In this document: in pieces, positions 1 to 14,067 of the stretch
How the letters are laid out: each line of letters begins with the position of its first letter
Numbering within the stretch: position 1 is the stretch's first letter
Notes under the pieces: model-generated
Database searches by the model: none
What the model was told of the DNA's origin: nothing
What the model saw: only the letters and a program-made list of their open reading frames with translations
Translations under genes and position numbers: made by a program
Source of the DNA: Carallia brachiata
Taxonomy: Eukaryota; Streptophyta; Magnoliopsida; Malpighiales; Rhizophoraceae
DNA: 64,000 bases
NCBI GenBank assembly: GCA_021464245.1
Contig: JADCRB010000067.1
Span: 1,519,908 to 1,583,907 of the forward strand
Direction: 5' to 3'

Positions 1-206
1 CAATAACCAGATGGTCCAGATTTTATTTTAATTATTATTAGGGCTTTTTAAATCTTTTAAATTTTTTTGGTTTTTCTTTTTCCGGTGGAGAATCGAAGAC
101 GCATTAGGGCACTGCCTCCATCCCCGATGGCGAAACTTCCCGCGCATACCGTCCTTAATCCCGACAACCGCCCACCGCGCTTCGCCTCCGTTAAACGAGA
201 ATCTGA

Positions 207-3200
207 ATGCCCGCCGCCTCAGCACAACCGTCAAAGCCTCCTGTCGCCGTCTCCGCCCGGCAGTCGGCGCCGCAATCGCGTGTCAAGGACGAACCACTCG
301 ACCTACCTTTGGTTCCAGTCTCACAACCAGCACCACAACCGCCGCGACGAGAGCAACAGCTAAAGGATAAGGGGCCGGAGCTTTTGAATCAAATTAACCA
401 ACTGGACAGTCTCTCCTCCGCGATCAACGCATTCAAGAACAAATTCGATGAATTGCAAAAGCACCTCGTTTTTATCAAAAACGCCATCGATGCTCGCTTA
501 GACGATATCGCCTCGCGGCCGGCTCATCAAGAACAACCGTCAAAACCGAAGACCACCGCCGCGGCCCCGCCGTCCACGCCAATGCTCGCAGAAACAGCAA
601 AAACGGCAACAAAAACAACGCCGATGACAAGTGAGGTTATGCCGGCGGCGCCGGCGAAGTCGGAGTTGATGAATCTCTGTGAAGCCATGTCCGGCAAAGG
701 CCTCCGCAGGTACATCACATTAAATCTATCAAATATTCCGAAGCTTCGCGAAGAAGTTCCTCCGGCGCTAAAACTCTCGCCAAATCCGGCGAAGCTGGTG
801 CTGGAATGCATCGGCCGGTTTTTTCTGCAGGGAAGCAAAGCTTATACCAAGAATTCTCCAATGGTTACTGGTAGAGAAGCTTGTGTGCTAGTTTTGGAAT
901 TTTTCTTATTAAGTACTGACGATAGTATCAAAATAGAGGCGGCGGTGAGGCATGAGGCCGAGCAGGCCGCAATAGGTTGGAGAAAGAGGCTTGTACTTGA
1001 GGGTGGTATAGGTAGAGCCGGTGAGATTGATGCCAGGGGTTTGCTTCTTCTTATCGGTTGTTACGGGATTCCCAGGTCTTTTAAGAATGAGGATGTTTGG
1101 GATTTGGTTCTGTCAAGCAATTCAGGGCAGATTGCAGATGCGCTCAGAAGGTCCCATAATCTTGTGGCTAGGGTTTCAGGTATTTACTGTAATCTTTATA
1201 TTTGCAGAAGTTGTTGGTTTCTAAGTATTGTTGATTTCTAAGGTGATTTTATTTACTAGTTTGTGAGTCTATTGTCCTTGATGATAATAGTTTTTGTCTT
1301 GAACTTGGCAAAACTATCAAATATATATCTCATCTGGTTGGCTTAGTCTCTGCTGTTGGCATGATTTGAAAATAGGATGGATTTACAATTACATGTAAGG
1401 AACGAAAAAAAAAATACTGTCTTTGAGAGAAAGTGGACAGGAAGATAAAGTAGTAGGTGTTTTTGAAATGAGAATCTCACTTGATTGAGAAGGTGTAAAA
1501 ATATCCCATGAGAGCATATTGAGATGCTGCGAATACCTAACTCATGGCTAATGTATGACAGCTCATTTGTCAAACCGTACAATGCAAACTAAAACTTTGA
1601 GCCCTATAATGTGCAGATGGTATCACTGGTGTTGTATTTGTTTTATGGTTGAGGACACTCTCTTCTATTTTTTGTTCTTTCTTTTTTGTGACGAACTGGA
1701 TCCTGGATGTGGCGTGGAGCGTGACTGATGGATGCTTCTAAGTTCTGTCGTATCCATACCCTTGGTCTTTGCTCCTAAAGTGATGATTTGGCTTTTGATG
1801 ACCACACAGCTTGAGATCTTGTGTGTGGACAGATACGGGTCGAACATCTTAAAATGAAAGAGTGATATGCATGGTCGGGATTTCATCATTAATTGTGGTT
1901 GCTATGCTAACAGTTGTTGCTGCTTTGGAATGATTGTAGAGGATCATGCGACATAGACTTTGATGCCATTGGCTTATAAGTAGTAAGAGATCTCTGCTGT
2001 TTGCCAATGTAAATAATGTCCTGGCTACACAGAACATATTTACAATTTTGCATTAGATTTCTTGGTCATTTTAGCTGCAGTTTACATCTAGAAGCACAAT
2101 ATTTACTAATTTTACACCTGTTTTGTTGTTGACTTGTGGGGACCTGAAATTCTTTGAAAGTTGTCAACATATCTGAGAGTGTGGAAACTGTTAAGAAACT
2201 TTTTGTTACTTGACAAAGATTACCTGCTTTATTTGACATAGATCCGTGACGAGTGAAATGTAACGTCTCCTTGCTGTTTATGTGTGAACAAGTGGCCATT
2301 ATGGTGTGTGACCTCTTCCTCGATTAACCTTTTGTAGATATCATAGAGGGAAAGATGAAGAATGGAATGAAAGTTGAAGCTGTTGAGGTGGCTAATACTT
2401 TTGGGATCGAGGAAAAGTTTCCTCCTCAAAAACTTTTGACTTCATTTTTGCAGGAGTCAGAGGAAGCACTAAAGAGAATAATAGGAGCTAATAATTCACC
2501 TTCCTTACTGGTATGGACTATTTCATCCTTTGATGCTGAGGCAAGTTTTCAATCCTCCTTTTGTGTTGATAGTGCCTCTTTTGGTCACTTTTAACAGAAA
2601 GAAGCGAAGGAAAAGCATTTGGCTGCTCTGAAATCTGTTATGAAGTTTGTTGAAGATCGCGAGCTTGATCCTGCAATGCTTCTCCCTGGATGCCAAGTCA
2701 AGGAAAAGATCACACAAGTGGTGAAAGATATTGCTGATCTCACCCAACAAATAAATGAAGAAGCGATTCAAAAGAGGAAAGCAGACAATGAATTGAATAG
2801 ATTCAGGAGTGAAGAAACCAAACGTGCGCGATTTGCAGAAAAAAGTTCACCCATGGTCTCTCCAGGTATTGGGCTACATGATCAAAGGACTGCTGGCATT
2901 TTGGATGGCAAGAACTTGTACAATAGTTCCATACGAGTAGATATATTGGATGGTGGATATTCTGGTCGTGTCAACAATTTTCCTTCTGCCACACCTATAT
3001 CGTATGGGTCTGTTACAGGATATTTGCCTGAAAATGTTCTTGGCACAATACCGGGAGGTGGGAGTGTCATGCGCTCTACTGGAGTTGGTCTGCAAGCTCT
3101 GTATGGTGTCCCATCAACTAGTTCATTTGCTGGAGTTCAAAGGGAAGCGATAGCAGATAGGGGTGGTCAAACCGTGGTTAACTATGGTCAGCAATTTGGC

Positions 3201-3389
3201 TGGCACGGGGTTGGATATACTGTCCCCAGTGATGTATCAGGGGGGCAAAGCTTTGTTCGGCAACCTGTTTCTGGCTTGGTCGAGCAATCACCATCAGTAG
3301 CAACTTTTGTGGGCCTGCCAAGTTCGCCCTCAATTGGTAATCGGACCTCAGCCGTTGATCTTTATCGTTTTGCTGATACTGTACTGTGA
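207..3389 (+). CDS. FRI: FRIGIDA (FRI) protein, three exons
   Basis: FRIGIDA is a nuclear scaffold that, in Arabidopsis, raises FLC transcription and so delays flowering until vernalisation. Exons by GT/AG and phase: 207-1179, 2338-2510 and 2598-3389, giving about 645 aa (Arabidopsis FRI is about 609). The ATG at 207 is the first in frame. Residues about 50-95 form an N-terminal coiled coil (LDSLSSAINAFKNKFDELQK). The conserved domain starts near residue 150 (LCEAMSGKGLRRYI, ALKLSPNPAKLVLECIGRFF, AIGWRKRLVLEGG, DARGLLLLIGCYGIP). It continues across the first splice (VSDIIEGKMKNGMKVEAVEV, NTFGIEEKF) and into exon 3 (LAALKSVMKFVEDRELDPAM), followed by a second coiled coil and a long Gly/Ser/Val-rich tail. 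The match is to FRI itself rather than the shorter FRL1-4 proteins, because the N-terminal coiled coil and the GRFFLQG region follow FRI. No frame damage is seen. Whether it controls flowering in this species cannot be told from sequence. Confidence 0.87.
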
Positions 3390-4047
3390 GTACACCAGCA
3401 GCAACGGCAAGGGGCTCAACCCCAGACCAGCTGATTCGGGGAGTCTATAACAATTTTTACATATATCTAACAAGTTAAGATGAGTGGTTTTTTGTCCATT
3501 TAATTTATGGATGATATATATTCAGTTTTCTTTACCAGAGAAGTTGGTCTAGATGGGATTCTATCATTTCTTAGGTTGTGGGGGTGTAGCTGCTCAGCGT
3601 TTAAAACTCCTTTCTTTGGTAGATTCATTTTTAATTTTACCTCCCACATAATTCAGTTTCAATAAGGCAAATTCAATTGGCCACAAATATTTTCATTTTC
3701 GAACAGTGTGCGCTACTCGAGGGTTGGACTTCAGGACCTTTCTTTCGGCCTAGTCCGGCCCATTTGGTATCTATTCATCGCCATCGGATTACGTGTAATG
3801 CAGCATTATTCCTAACATTAGCCGGGAAATATTGCGTTGATGAGCACATTAACAAGTCCAGCACCATACAATATGCATGCACAAAGGTTATGATGACAAA
3901 GAACCGTTCATGCCTCCAACCCATCCAAGCTCCTCAGCTGGACAAGAAACTCCAAGGTCTCTTCTTTCTGTTCTCGTAATTGTCCAAGTTTTTCTTCAAT
4001 TCCTCTGTGGGCACTCCTGAAATGGCTACATTTCTACGTTGAGGAAG
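3390..4047. other. FRI-peroxidase intergenic region
   Basis: Contains the FRI 3' flank and the peroxidase promoter. Open frames here are short, start at non-ATG codons and resemble no family. No RNA gene or element with clear ends was seen. Confidence 0.5.
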
Positions 4048-6389
<2,342 letters not shown>

Positions 6390-8516
6390 TGCTATTTTTA
6401 CCTCACATTACAGGACCTTATCTATTCCCATCTTGAATTTAGAACGGTAATTTTTTTGGGGTAAATTGATAAAATAATTTTCACATAATTTATCACTCAT
6501 GTGATGACTTGTGTAAAATACTAATTTTGTTTTTGGTGCATAAAATAGCGCCTTTTGCTTTGATTTCTCCTTTTGCTTTGGATACTAGTTTTTGTTTTTG
6601 GTGCTTTAGCATAGCCTTTTTTTTTTCCAATGCTTGTGAATATTTCTTATTCGGTATTAGAATTAATAAAAAATAGAAACACGACTTAACTTTAATAAGA
6701 AATAGATAAACTATTAGATATTATTAGATGAATTGTATAATTAATTTATCATTACTTAATATTTTCCTAAGAAATATTAAGATTGTGTGGAATTGTGACA
6801 AGTAGGAGAATAAGTCTAAATCTAGATAACAGAGAGGTTTGACCTACAAATAACATTAATTTGCCAAACAGAAATATGCCAAACGACTCCTAAACAATTG
6901 TCATGGGCCCGGGAAAAGGACCAGGAGGACTGTTAAGGTACGATGAAATTCGGCCTAAAACTGTGTGTGTTGAGGGGGTTGGACAAAACCACCCTCCTCT
7001 TGCCGGCAGCCTATCTGGTACGTGTTACCTGGGTCAAAGGTTCGAGGACTGGTTGAAACAATGAATCAATCAAACACCCAAGGAATTGGCAAGCAGAAGA
7101 ACGGATCCTGAGTGGAAACTGGGCGGCCCAAAATTAAACCAACCCGTTTCATGGACCCGGCTCTAACTACTCGTCGCATATTTAAACCAGGAGGACCCCT
7201 TCCCAACGAACCAAACGTTAGCAATAAAAGAATGGTTGCTCTACCGGCAGGGTTCAAATAGCATAGATCTAAATTTGTTTAATTAAAAGTTTAAACTTTA
7301 AAAATATATTTTTATTAAAAATTTATTTAAAATTTTTTGTCATTTTTTAAAATTTTATTCGGTTCGATCTAAATTAATTATTTTATTAGACTAAATATTA
7401 GGTGAGTTGCTATTTACGGGGGATTAACGCTATATTTCTTCTCTCATTTTATCTCTCCTCACAGAAAGTGAAAATTCAAGAAAGAAAGAAAGATAATGAA
7501 AACCCAAGGAAGGAGAGAAATGGATCAAAGCAGGAGGACGAGGCTTTGTTGTTGTTGTTTTTTTTTTTTTTTTTTAGAGTTTCTTTTGATGTGTTATCTC
7601 GTTTCTTGCTAGCCCCCTTTGTGAAAAAAGGGGATATCTGTTTGTACCAAAAAGGATTTTGGTGAATCTCGATCAAGCCGAGACCTTGACGACCAAAGGG
7701 ACGCAAGAAGTGCGCGGTCCCAACTTTGGGGTGCGTTTCTTCTATCTTCGAAACGTTCTTTATGCTGGGGGAGATGGGTTCTTCGTGACCAAGTTTGTGA
7801 GAATGTGATAGCTGACTGAGGTTTGGGAATGAAATTTCTCTTGGAAAATTTTGATATTATTTGGAGGGTTCTGGGTTTCTTATGCCTTTTTCAGTTCTAT
7901 CATGGGCATAACTAGTAGATTCATTGTGCCGCAGGCGCTGCGGAGGAGAATAAAAGCCGCAACAAAAATTGTGCGGATGACAAAAGTAAATGGATTTCCT
8001 TTGCATCACTCGGAGGAAATTTTGTAATTGAAGACCATATTCCCTCACAAAGGGACAATTTTTTACGATTGAATTATCATATTCCCAGCTTTTAAATTAA
8101 AGCTTTTTCTTTGGCCCACTTGTCGATTAGAAGATTTAGCTTGTATGAATCAATATTTGATTTAATACCAATAACGCTAGTTGGTTCAGTGCGTTATCAA
8201 ATGCAAGTGTATAACTCTATACTGTGTCAGAGAACAAATTATAGAATTTCAACCAAGCATCAGCAAAATGGCCAACAGAAATAATTTGGAAGATAGGATT
8301 TAACTCGAAACTTACTGAATTCAACATTGGAACAGTATTTGTTTCCCAGCTAAGACTGAGGGCAAATACAAAACCCTGCCATGGATTTGACATTATTTGT
8401 ATGCTCTGATCAAACTGAGTTCATACCAGAAGAAACTAGAAACTCAATGACGATAACTGCAAGCAAACTAGGTCAATTGGATACAGGATATTCACTTTCA
8501 CTATCCGCCAACATTC
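6390..8516. other. Intergenic region, no gene recognised
   Basis: Mostly AT-rich. A GC-richer block at about 6885-7260 stands out, and 7440-7850 has purine-rich then T-rich tracts, but no open frame there resembles a known protein. The block at 6885-7260 could be an old repeat fragment; no ends or duplications were identified. The 3' UTR of the minus-strand SOD gene must lie at the right end. Confidence 0.4.
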
Positions 8517-10674
8517 CTACATATTGCAGTTTGCCACGGTCACCTCCGAGTCCTCACTTTTCTTCTCTTGCTCTCCATTTCCTTTCTCGGCAACTTGAGC
8601 CTTGGCAGTTTCAAGTCTATGACTGACTGCTTCCCATGATACAAGGTTCGCCATAAAAATCGATATGTAATCAGGTCGTCGATTCTGCAAAAGGAAACCA
8701 ACAAGGTCTCGATCCTTAGACTCTCAATTAGCAGTGTAGTGTAAAAAGGAAAGATTGATTTCGTGTCGTAATGCTGAAAGACTTGTGTTTTGCTAAATCA
8801 GTCTCACCTGGTAATCAAGGTAGTAAGCATGCTGTCGAGCCAAACAGCCAAATTCCACAAAGAGACAAATAGCCAGTCAGCTTAAAATTTTGCTCATAGA
8901 GCTGTATTTCTAATATAAAGCGTCCCCCACAACAGAACAATTAACAATGTAGAGAAGCTAAAAAAATGTTGAATTACCTCCCAAACATCAATCGTAAGCA
9001 GTGGCTGCGAAAAATCAATAGCAGAACCAACAACGACATCAGTTATACAGAATTTCCAAAGACATGATATTGATAACAGACAGGTAATGCAGCATAATGT
9101 CTCCATAAAACTTTAGCATCAGCTATAGTAAAACAAAAATATGTAGCAAGCTGAAACTTACGTAATAGTCCCAAACCAGGGGATTCACAGCATTGGGACT
9201 CTTCAACACCACAAGCTCTTTGACCTCCTCTGATGGGCATGGATCCGCTGTGCTTCCCACGTCGGGCCTATTTGGTTTGTCTAGCCGAAACAGAAATCAT
9301 TGTATGCGTGAGGGAATTAAACATAAGTTGCGCACAATTGCCTCAGAAGTGAAAAAGGGGAAAAGATTACTCACATACGAGCCAAGCCCATCCAGAACCA
9401 AACTGGGTAGCAGCAGCAGCCCTAAACTCATCCACAAATTTCTCAAAAGAACCAAAATCTCTTTCGAGCAACTGCAGAAGCTCTCCGGAAGGCTTTCCTC
9501 CGCCACCCGGTTTCATGGATTCCCAGAAGAACTCGTGGTTCCATGCCTGAGATCACATAAGTTAAAAAAAGACAAAAATGAAACTAGCCATAGAAGAGCA
9601 CTGACACGTAGATGCTCGATCTTAATATTCATAGTCGTCAGATGCATGAATTTACAACCAGCAATGGGTTGGTCTAGTGGCTAAGGAACCTAAGTAAACT
9701 TACCTTACCAAAGTGCAGGGATTCGAAACCTAATAAAAACTCCCGTTACGAAAAGAATCCTAATCCCCATCCCGGAGTGGTCGCCAACTTTGGCCACCAA
9801 AAAAAAAAAAATTGATTCATGAATTTACACAAATAGAGTTGCAAGGCTCTCAAGGTCTGGAAAAAATTTAGATGATGAACAAACGAATCAGCATGAGACT
9901 GGTTCCGGGTACACGAATCTGGTCGAGTTCATTGAATCTTAGTCAGATTATGGACGAGAAAAAAAAGCATGGATGCAAGAGCACGACCAACCGATCAACC
10001 AACCAACCAACCTGTGCAGCGTTGTTAAAGGCCGGAAGGGTATCGCCCTTGTTATAAGTAGCAACGATGACATCTTCTAAGGACAAACCATGCAGCTCTG
10101 TCCCAAGAATTTGCTTGTTCAGATTGTCCACATAAGCCCTGTGGTGCTTTCCCCAGTGAAACTCCAGAGTGTCCTTGCTCATGTGCGGCTCCAAAGCATT
10201 CTGCAGCAAAGACAAGTTCATTAAACCAAGACATCAAATGCTATCATCAACCCTTTTTTTTTTTTTTTTTGACACATGAATGATTATTAGTTAATTTGTT
10301 AAGTATTCGTAGGGAGAAGGAACGAGTTTGAAACTCGACACAAGTGGAAAACATTAAAGGACCAAGGCCCCTATTATTCCCACACAATTGATTTGAGATG
10401 TTGGAATTTTATAAGATTCTATGTTAGAATCATGTGAAATTGAGTATAACATGACCAAGACATAAATAAAATAAGATTCTATGAGATTGTAATGTGAAGC
10501 ATTTGGGAGTTCAACATCAACCTCCTCGAATCACATAGGCCTAGTGGCCAATTGGTCGTGAACTCTATTTGTCACCCTACTTACAAGTGTAGCACTACCT
10601 ACCATGGGATATGGAGGAGGCTTCAGCTCAAATTTTGAGACAATAGCAGGGGTTGTTGTTGAAGTAATAGCCAT
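8517..10674 (-). CDS. FSD2: Iron superoxide dismutase, chloroplast type (FSD2-like)
   Basis: Fe-SOD converts superoxide to O2 and H2O2; plant FSD2/FSD3 act in plastids. Minus-strand exons: 10603-10674, 10012-10200, 9375-9546, 9162-9280, 8978-9004, 8808-8831 and 8517-8684, all phase-consistent, 256 aa. Visible signatures: [10 protein letters not shown], then [20 protein letters not shown] (first metal His), [19 protein letters not shown] (second His and the Fe-type Gln), [37 protein letters not shown] (Asp and His ligands), and an acidic C-terminal tail after [11 protein letters not shown]. The tail favours FSD2. The first in-frame ATG (10674) gives no transit peptide. An upstream exon may be missing from this model; a short minus-strand frame at 12447-12509 begins like a transit peptide (MGAAATAFSSWASPSAPSLK) but stops at once. 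The boundary of the tandem duplication (10056) falls inside exon 2. Confidence 0.88.
9657..9817 (+). mobile_element. tRNA-derived SINE in SOD intron 2
   Basis: A 161-bp insertion bounded by a perfect 12-bp direct repeat CATGAATTTACA (9645-9656 and 9818-9829). It has an A-box-like TAGTGGCTAAGG, a B-box-like GGGATTCGAAACC and ends with CCACC plus an A run. These are the standard marks of a SINE retroposed by LINE machinery. It sits antisense to the SOD gene. Confidence 0.8.
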
Positions 10675-13600
10675 TTCTTTCTTCTGTCTCGCAATATCCC
10701 TGTCTGTCTCTCTTTTTGCCTTAACAATGTCTGAAATGTTTGGAGACAACAGTTGGATTATAAAGAATTTCTAACGTTAATTAAAATTATTTTCCATTCC
10801 GGAAATTATAGCAAGGCTTGGGATCACCCCTTTAACACCCTTGATTTTGCTATGTCAGGGTTAATTTGTCAAATCTGAGCCGTCATTTTGTCTAATACCC
10901 GAACTGTACTAAAACTACCACGCAAAGTACAAATGCTACCATGGGAAGTACACATTGCAGTACTCTCCCCACTGATGGAAGGTTGTTCGGTAGATGACAT
11001 ATAAGTCAAAGATTTTTGGATCATTTAATTGTGTTCTTATCACAATAGACCAGATTTCTAGTAAGACCATTAATATAGTTGATTGTATATTAATAAAAAA
11101 AATGATAAAATAATAGAATTCTTTAATTTATTTTGTAATTATTTTAGTACTGTTTAAAATTATGTGGTAAAATTTATTTTTTAATTTTTTTCTTTTTTCC
11201 TATTGTACAAAAAAATTTTGGTAAAATATTTTCTTTTCATCTTTTCTATTTTCATTTGGATTTCAGCACCTTTGCTAAGTTACACTGCAGGTGGTAACAA
11301 ATAAATTTATTAACTAGTATAAATTGAAACAAATTTTTAATGGTAAGTTACAGTTATGGGTAACGACTATTAATTTTTTTCAATGGCCAAAATAGGTGCT
11401 TAATATTTTTATTCACCTTTTTGGTTATAATATACATATAATTTTATACTATAAAAATTTATTTTATTATTTTTAATTTTAAGTAGAGTTCACTTATTAT
11501 ATATTTTAAAATTATAAGCGAGTTTACTATTTAAAAAAAATACAAATCATATTTCTCCTTTTTATTGAGGGAGTTGGCGTACTGACATAGGCTAGTGGAT
11601 AAAGGAAATATTAATAATGTAATAATTATAATTATTTTTGTGATAATATTAATAAAATATAATATAAAAAATTAATATATTATTTTTTATTATAAAAAAT
11701 TAATATTGTTACAAAAATATTTTTTTATTATAAAAATATTTCTTACTATTACATTACTAATACTCTTTTGTTTCTTTCTGTCCTCCCATCTTTTTCTTTT
11801 TCGTTTTATTTAAAGTGCGTTGGACAAATACGAACTTGTGGATTATCCTTTTCTATGTTTTTCCTCATCACTCTTCTCCTTTTTAGTTAACTTATTTAAT
11901 TTGAGGTGCATCAGAGAAATACGGACCTGCCGTGTTTGCCAATAAATAGCAGCACCACAATTCTCTGGTTTATTCTTATTCTGACAGCGTTCCAATTAGA
12001 ACCAAAGGAAAAAAAAAAAAAAGCCTCTGAACATTCAAGAGAAAGTTTTTCAGCAGGTATGATTGCTCATGTTATTCACCAACCCATACAGCTGAGGCCT
12101 CCGAGCCAGTGAAAGGTAAGACTAACAGCGGTATGGGTTGGTTGAATAATATGGGCAGTCATGCCTTCTGAAAATCTCTCTATTGAACTTTTAGAGGTTT
12201 TTTTTTTTTTTCTTTGATTCCTTATCCGTAACGAATCTAAATTAATTTCAACGTTTTCAACGCTTATGGGAATGATGTAAGAATAAAGATAAATGAGAGA
12301 ATTGTGGTGAGGCCTCCGACCACGAAACTTCCGAGCCAGTGAAAGATGAGGCTAACAGCGGAATGGTCGACGTCATCAATTTTCGACGACGGCGACAGCA
12401 ATAGCAACTCTTGCAACAGAGACCTTATGAGAACGACAATCCAAAGCTATTTAAGGGAAGGAGCAGAAGGAGAAGCCCATGAGCTGAACGCGGTAGCCGC
12501 GGCGCCCATGTGCTCCCTCCGCTGGACTGGCGCTCGCCAACATCAGATCATCCGGCTGATCGTCGGGAACCCAAACGACAGCGTTTGAACAGTGTACTAA
12601 CATGAACATGGTGGTTTGGTGACGCTGATTTTTACTACCGGCACGGGGTTTATAGCAGCCTTGACAGTCAAGAGAACAACTAAAATGTAGACCCCCACTT
12701 AATTAAAAAATAAAATTTTGTTTTCTGCATTTTATTTTTTTTCCTAAAATAATTAGATTTATAATTAGCACGAATAAAATGTGTGAATAGAGATATAATT
12801 GTGTAATCAAACGTCATTTACCGTGTTTTATATTTTATTTTGAATATTCTATATATGGGTGTCGTGACTGCAAATTTACTGATTTTTTATCATAAAAAAT
12901 AAAATTTAAAAAATTATATTTTTTTAATATGAATGAAGTGACCACTACTATTAATAATAAAAGAAAATTTGTGTAAAAATAATTGATTTCCCAAATTGGT
13001 ACTGTGACTTGTGATTTGTGTCAAAATGGGTCATCAGGTTTAACTCGGGTTGAGTCATTTCGAGTCGAATTATTTATAAGTCAAGTTATTTTTGGGTCAT
13101 TTTGATTTGAGTTATTAAAATGATGACATGACATTTTTTTATTAAAAATTTTAAAAATTTTAAAAATTTTACTAAAAATTCTTTAAAATCAAAGAAAATT
13201 ATAGGATAAAAAATAATTTAAAAAACTTCTTTTAAAATATTATAAAATTTTAAAATAAAATTTAAAACTACATAAAAAATTTATAATTAAATTTCTATTA
13301 AAAATAATACAATATATACTTTTTATAATATAAAATATGTTAAATTTTTTTATTTTATTTTTTTCTTAAGAAAAAAAATAAAATGCCACACTAGTGATTT
13401 AAGTTGAGTTTTAGTTTAATTTAAGATTTTTGGATTATACCCAAAGTTTTTGAATTAGTTCGAGTTCAATTCATTTTGAATTTAAATTATTTTAGTTAAA
13501 TTTAAGTTATATTTTTTTAAATAAATTTAAATTAATTTATCAGATCAAGTGAAATTTTGACATTCTAAATTGACCAGGCAGGCCTAATAAATAGATTTGA

Positions 13601-14067
13601 TTTTTTTTTTTTGTCTATAAAGAACCTTATTGGACATTTAGGGAGGAGAAAGTAAAATTTGATAAAATTTAAACCCTCCACTATGATCGAGAGACAAACC
13701 TCTCAGCTAATTGAGCCAATAGTCAAACCCGTAGATTTTACCTTTCTTTGTTTTATTTGGTGCAAAGATTTGACTTTTCTTATCAAATCGCTCAACGGAA
13801 ACTGACTTGCCATGGGCTTTCCGTCAGTGACAGTGCCAGTGACAGTGACCGTGGGCTAAAGCATGCAAAGCCCAAAACCAGCCCGAGGAAATTGCCTCAA
13901 ATTACCAAATTAACCAATTCTTTCTTGGATAATAATCTAATCCACTGACCCCGTTCTTCTGACTACTAACGCGCATTTTACTTTTAGCCCCAAATAGAAA
14001 CCCCGAAAGCAAAATGCCCCAAAAAGCAAAATGCCCCTAAACTTTCAAGATTTAACAGAACAAGAGC
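10675..14067. other. SOD to PABN intergenic region (copy 1)
   Basis: Divergent spacer between the minus-strand SOD and plus-strand PABN genes, duplicated at 33689-37241. It holds the inverted repeat at 11955-12307, a GC-richer patch at 12320-12600 and very AT-rich sequence. The block at about 13010-13735 is absent from copy 2 and includes a stretch with repeated GAGTC/GGGTCA motifs and a tRNA-like patch (13600-13735), so it is likely insertion-derived. No complete protein gene is seen. Confidence 0.5.
11955..12307. repeat. Long inverted repeat, copy 1
   Basis: Left arm 11955-12089 and right arm 12131-12307 are reverse complements apart from scattered mismatches and an insertion in the right arm; the loop is about 41 bp. 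The arm tips read CCACAATTCT and AGAATTGTGG; the arms meet at ACCCATAC and GTATGGGT. A transcript would fold into a long hairpin. The counterpart in copy 2 is at 34932-35268. Confidence 0.85.

Noticed and set aside
3677..3979. 100-codon frame between FRI and the peroxidase
   Set aside because: It begins at a non-ATG codon, has no recognisable motifs and no splice support.
13010..13570. GAGTC/GGGTCA-rich AT sequence present only in copy 1, as a bounded transposon
   Set aside because: It is probably insertion-derived, but no terminal repeats or target duplication could be placed, so it is mentioned only within the spacer.
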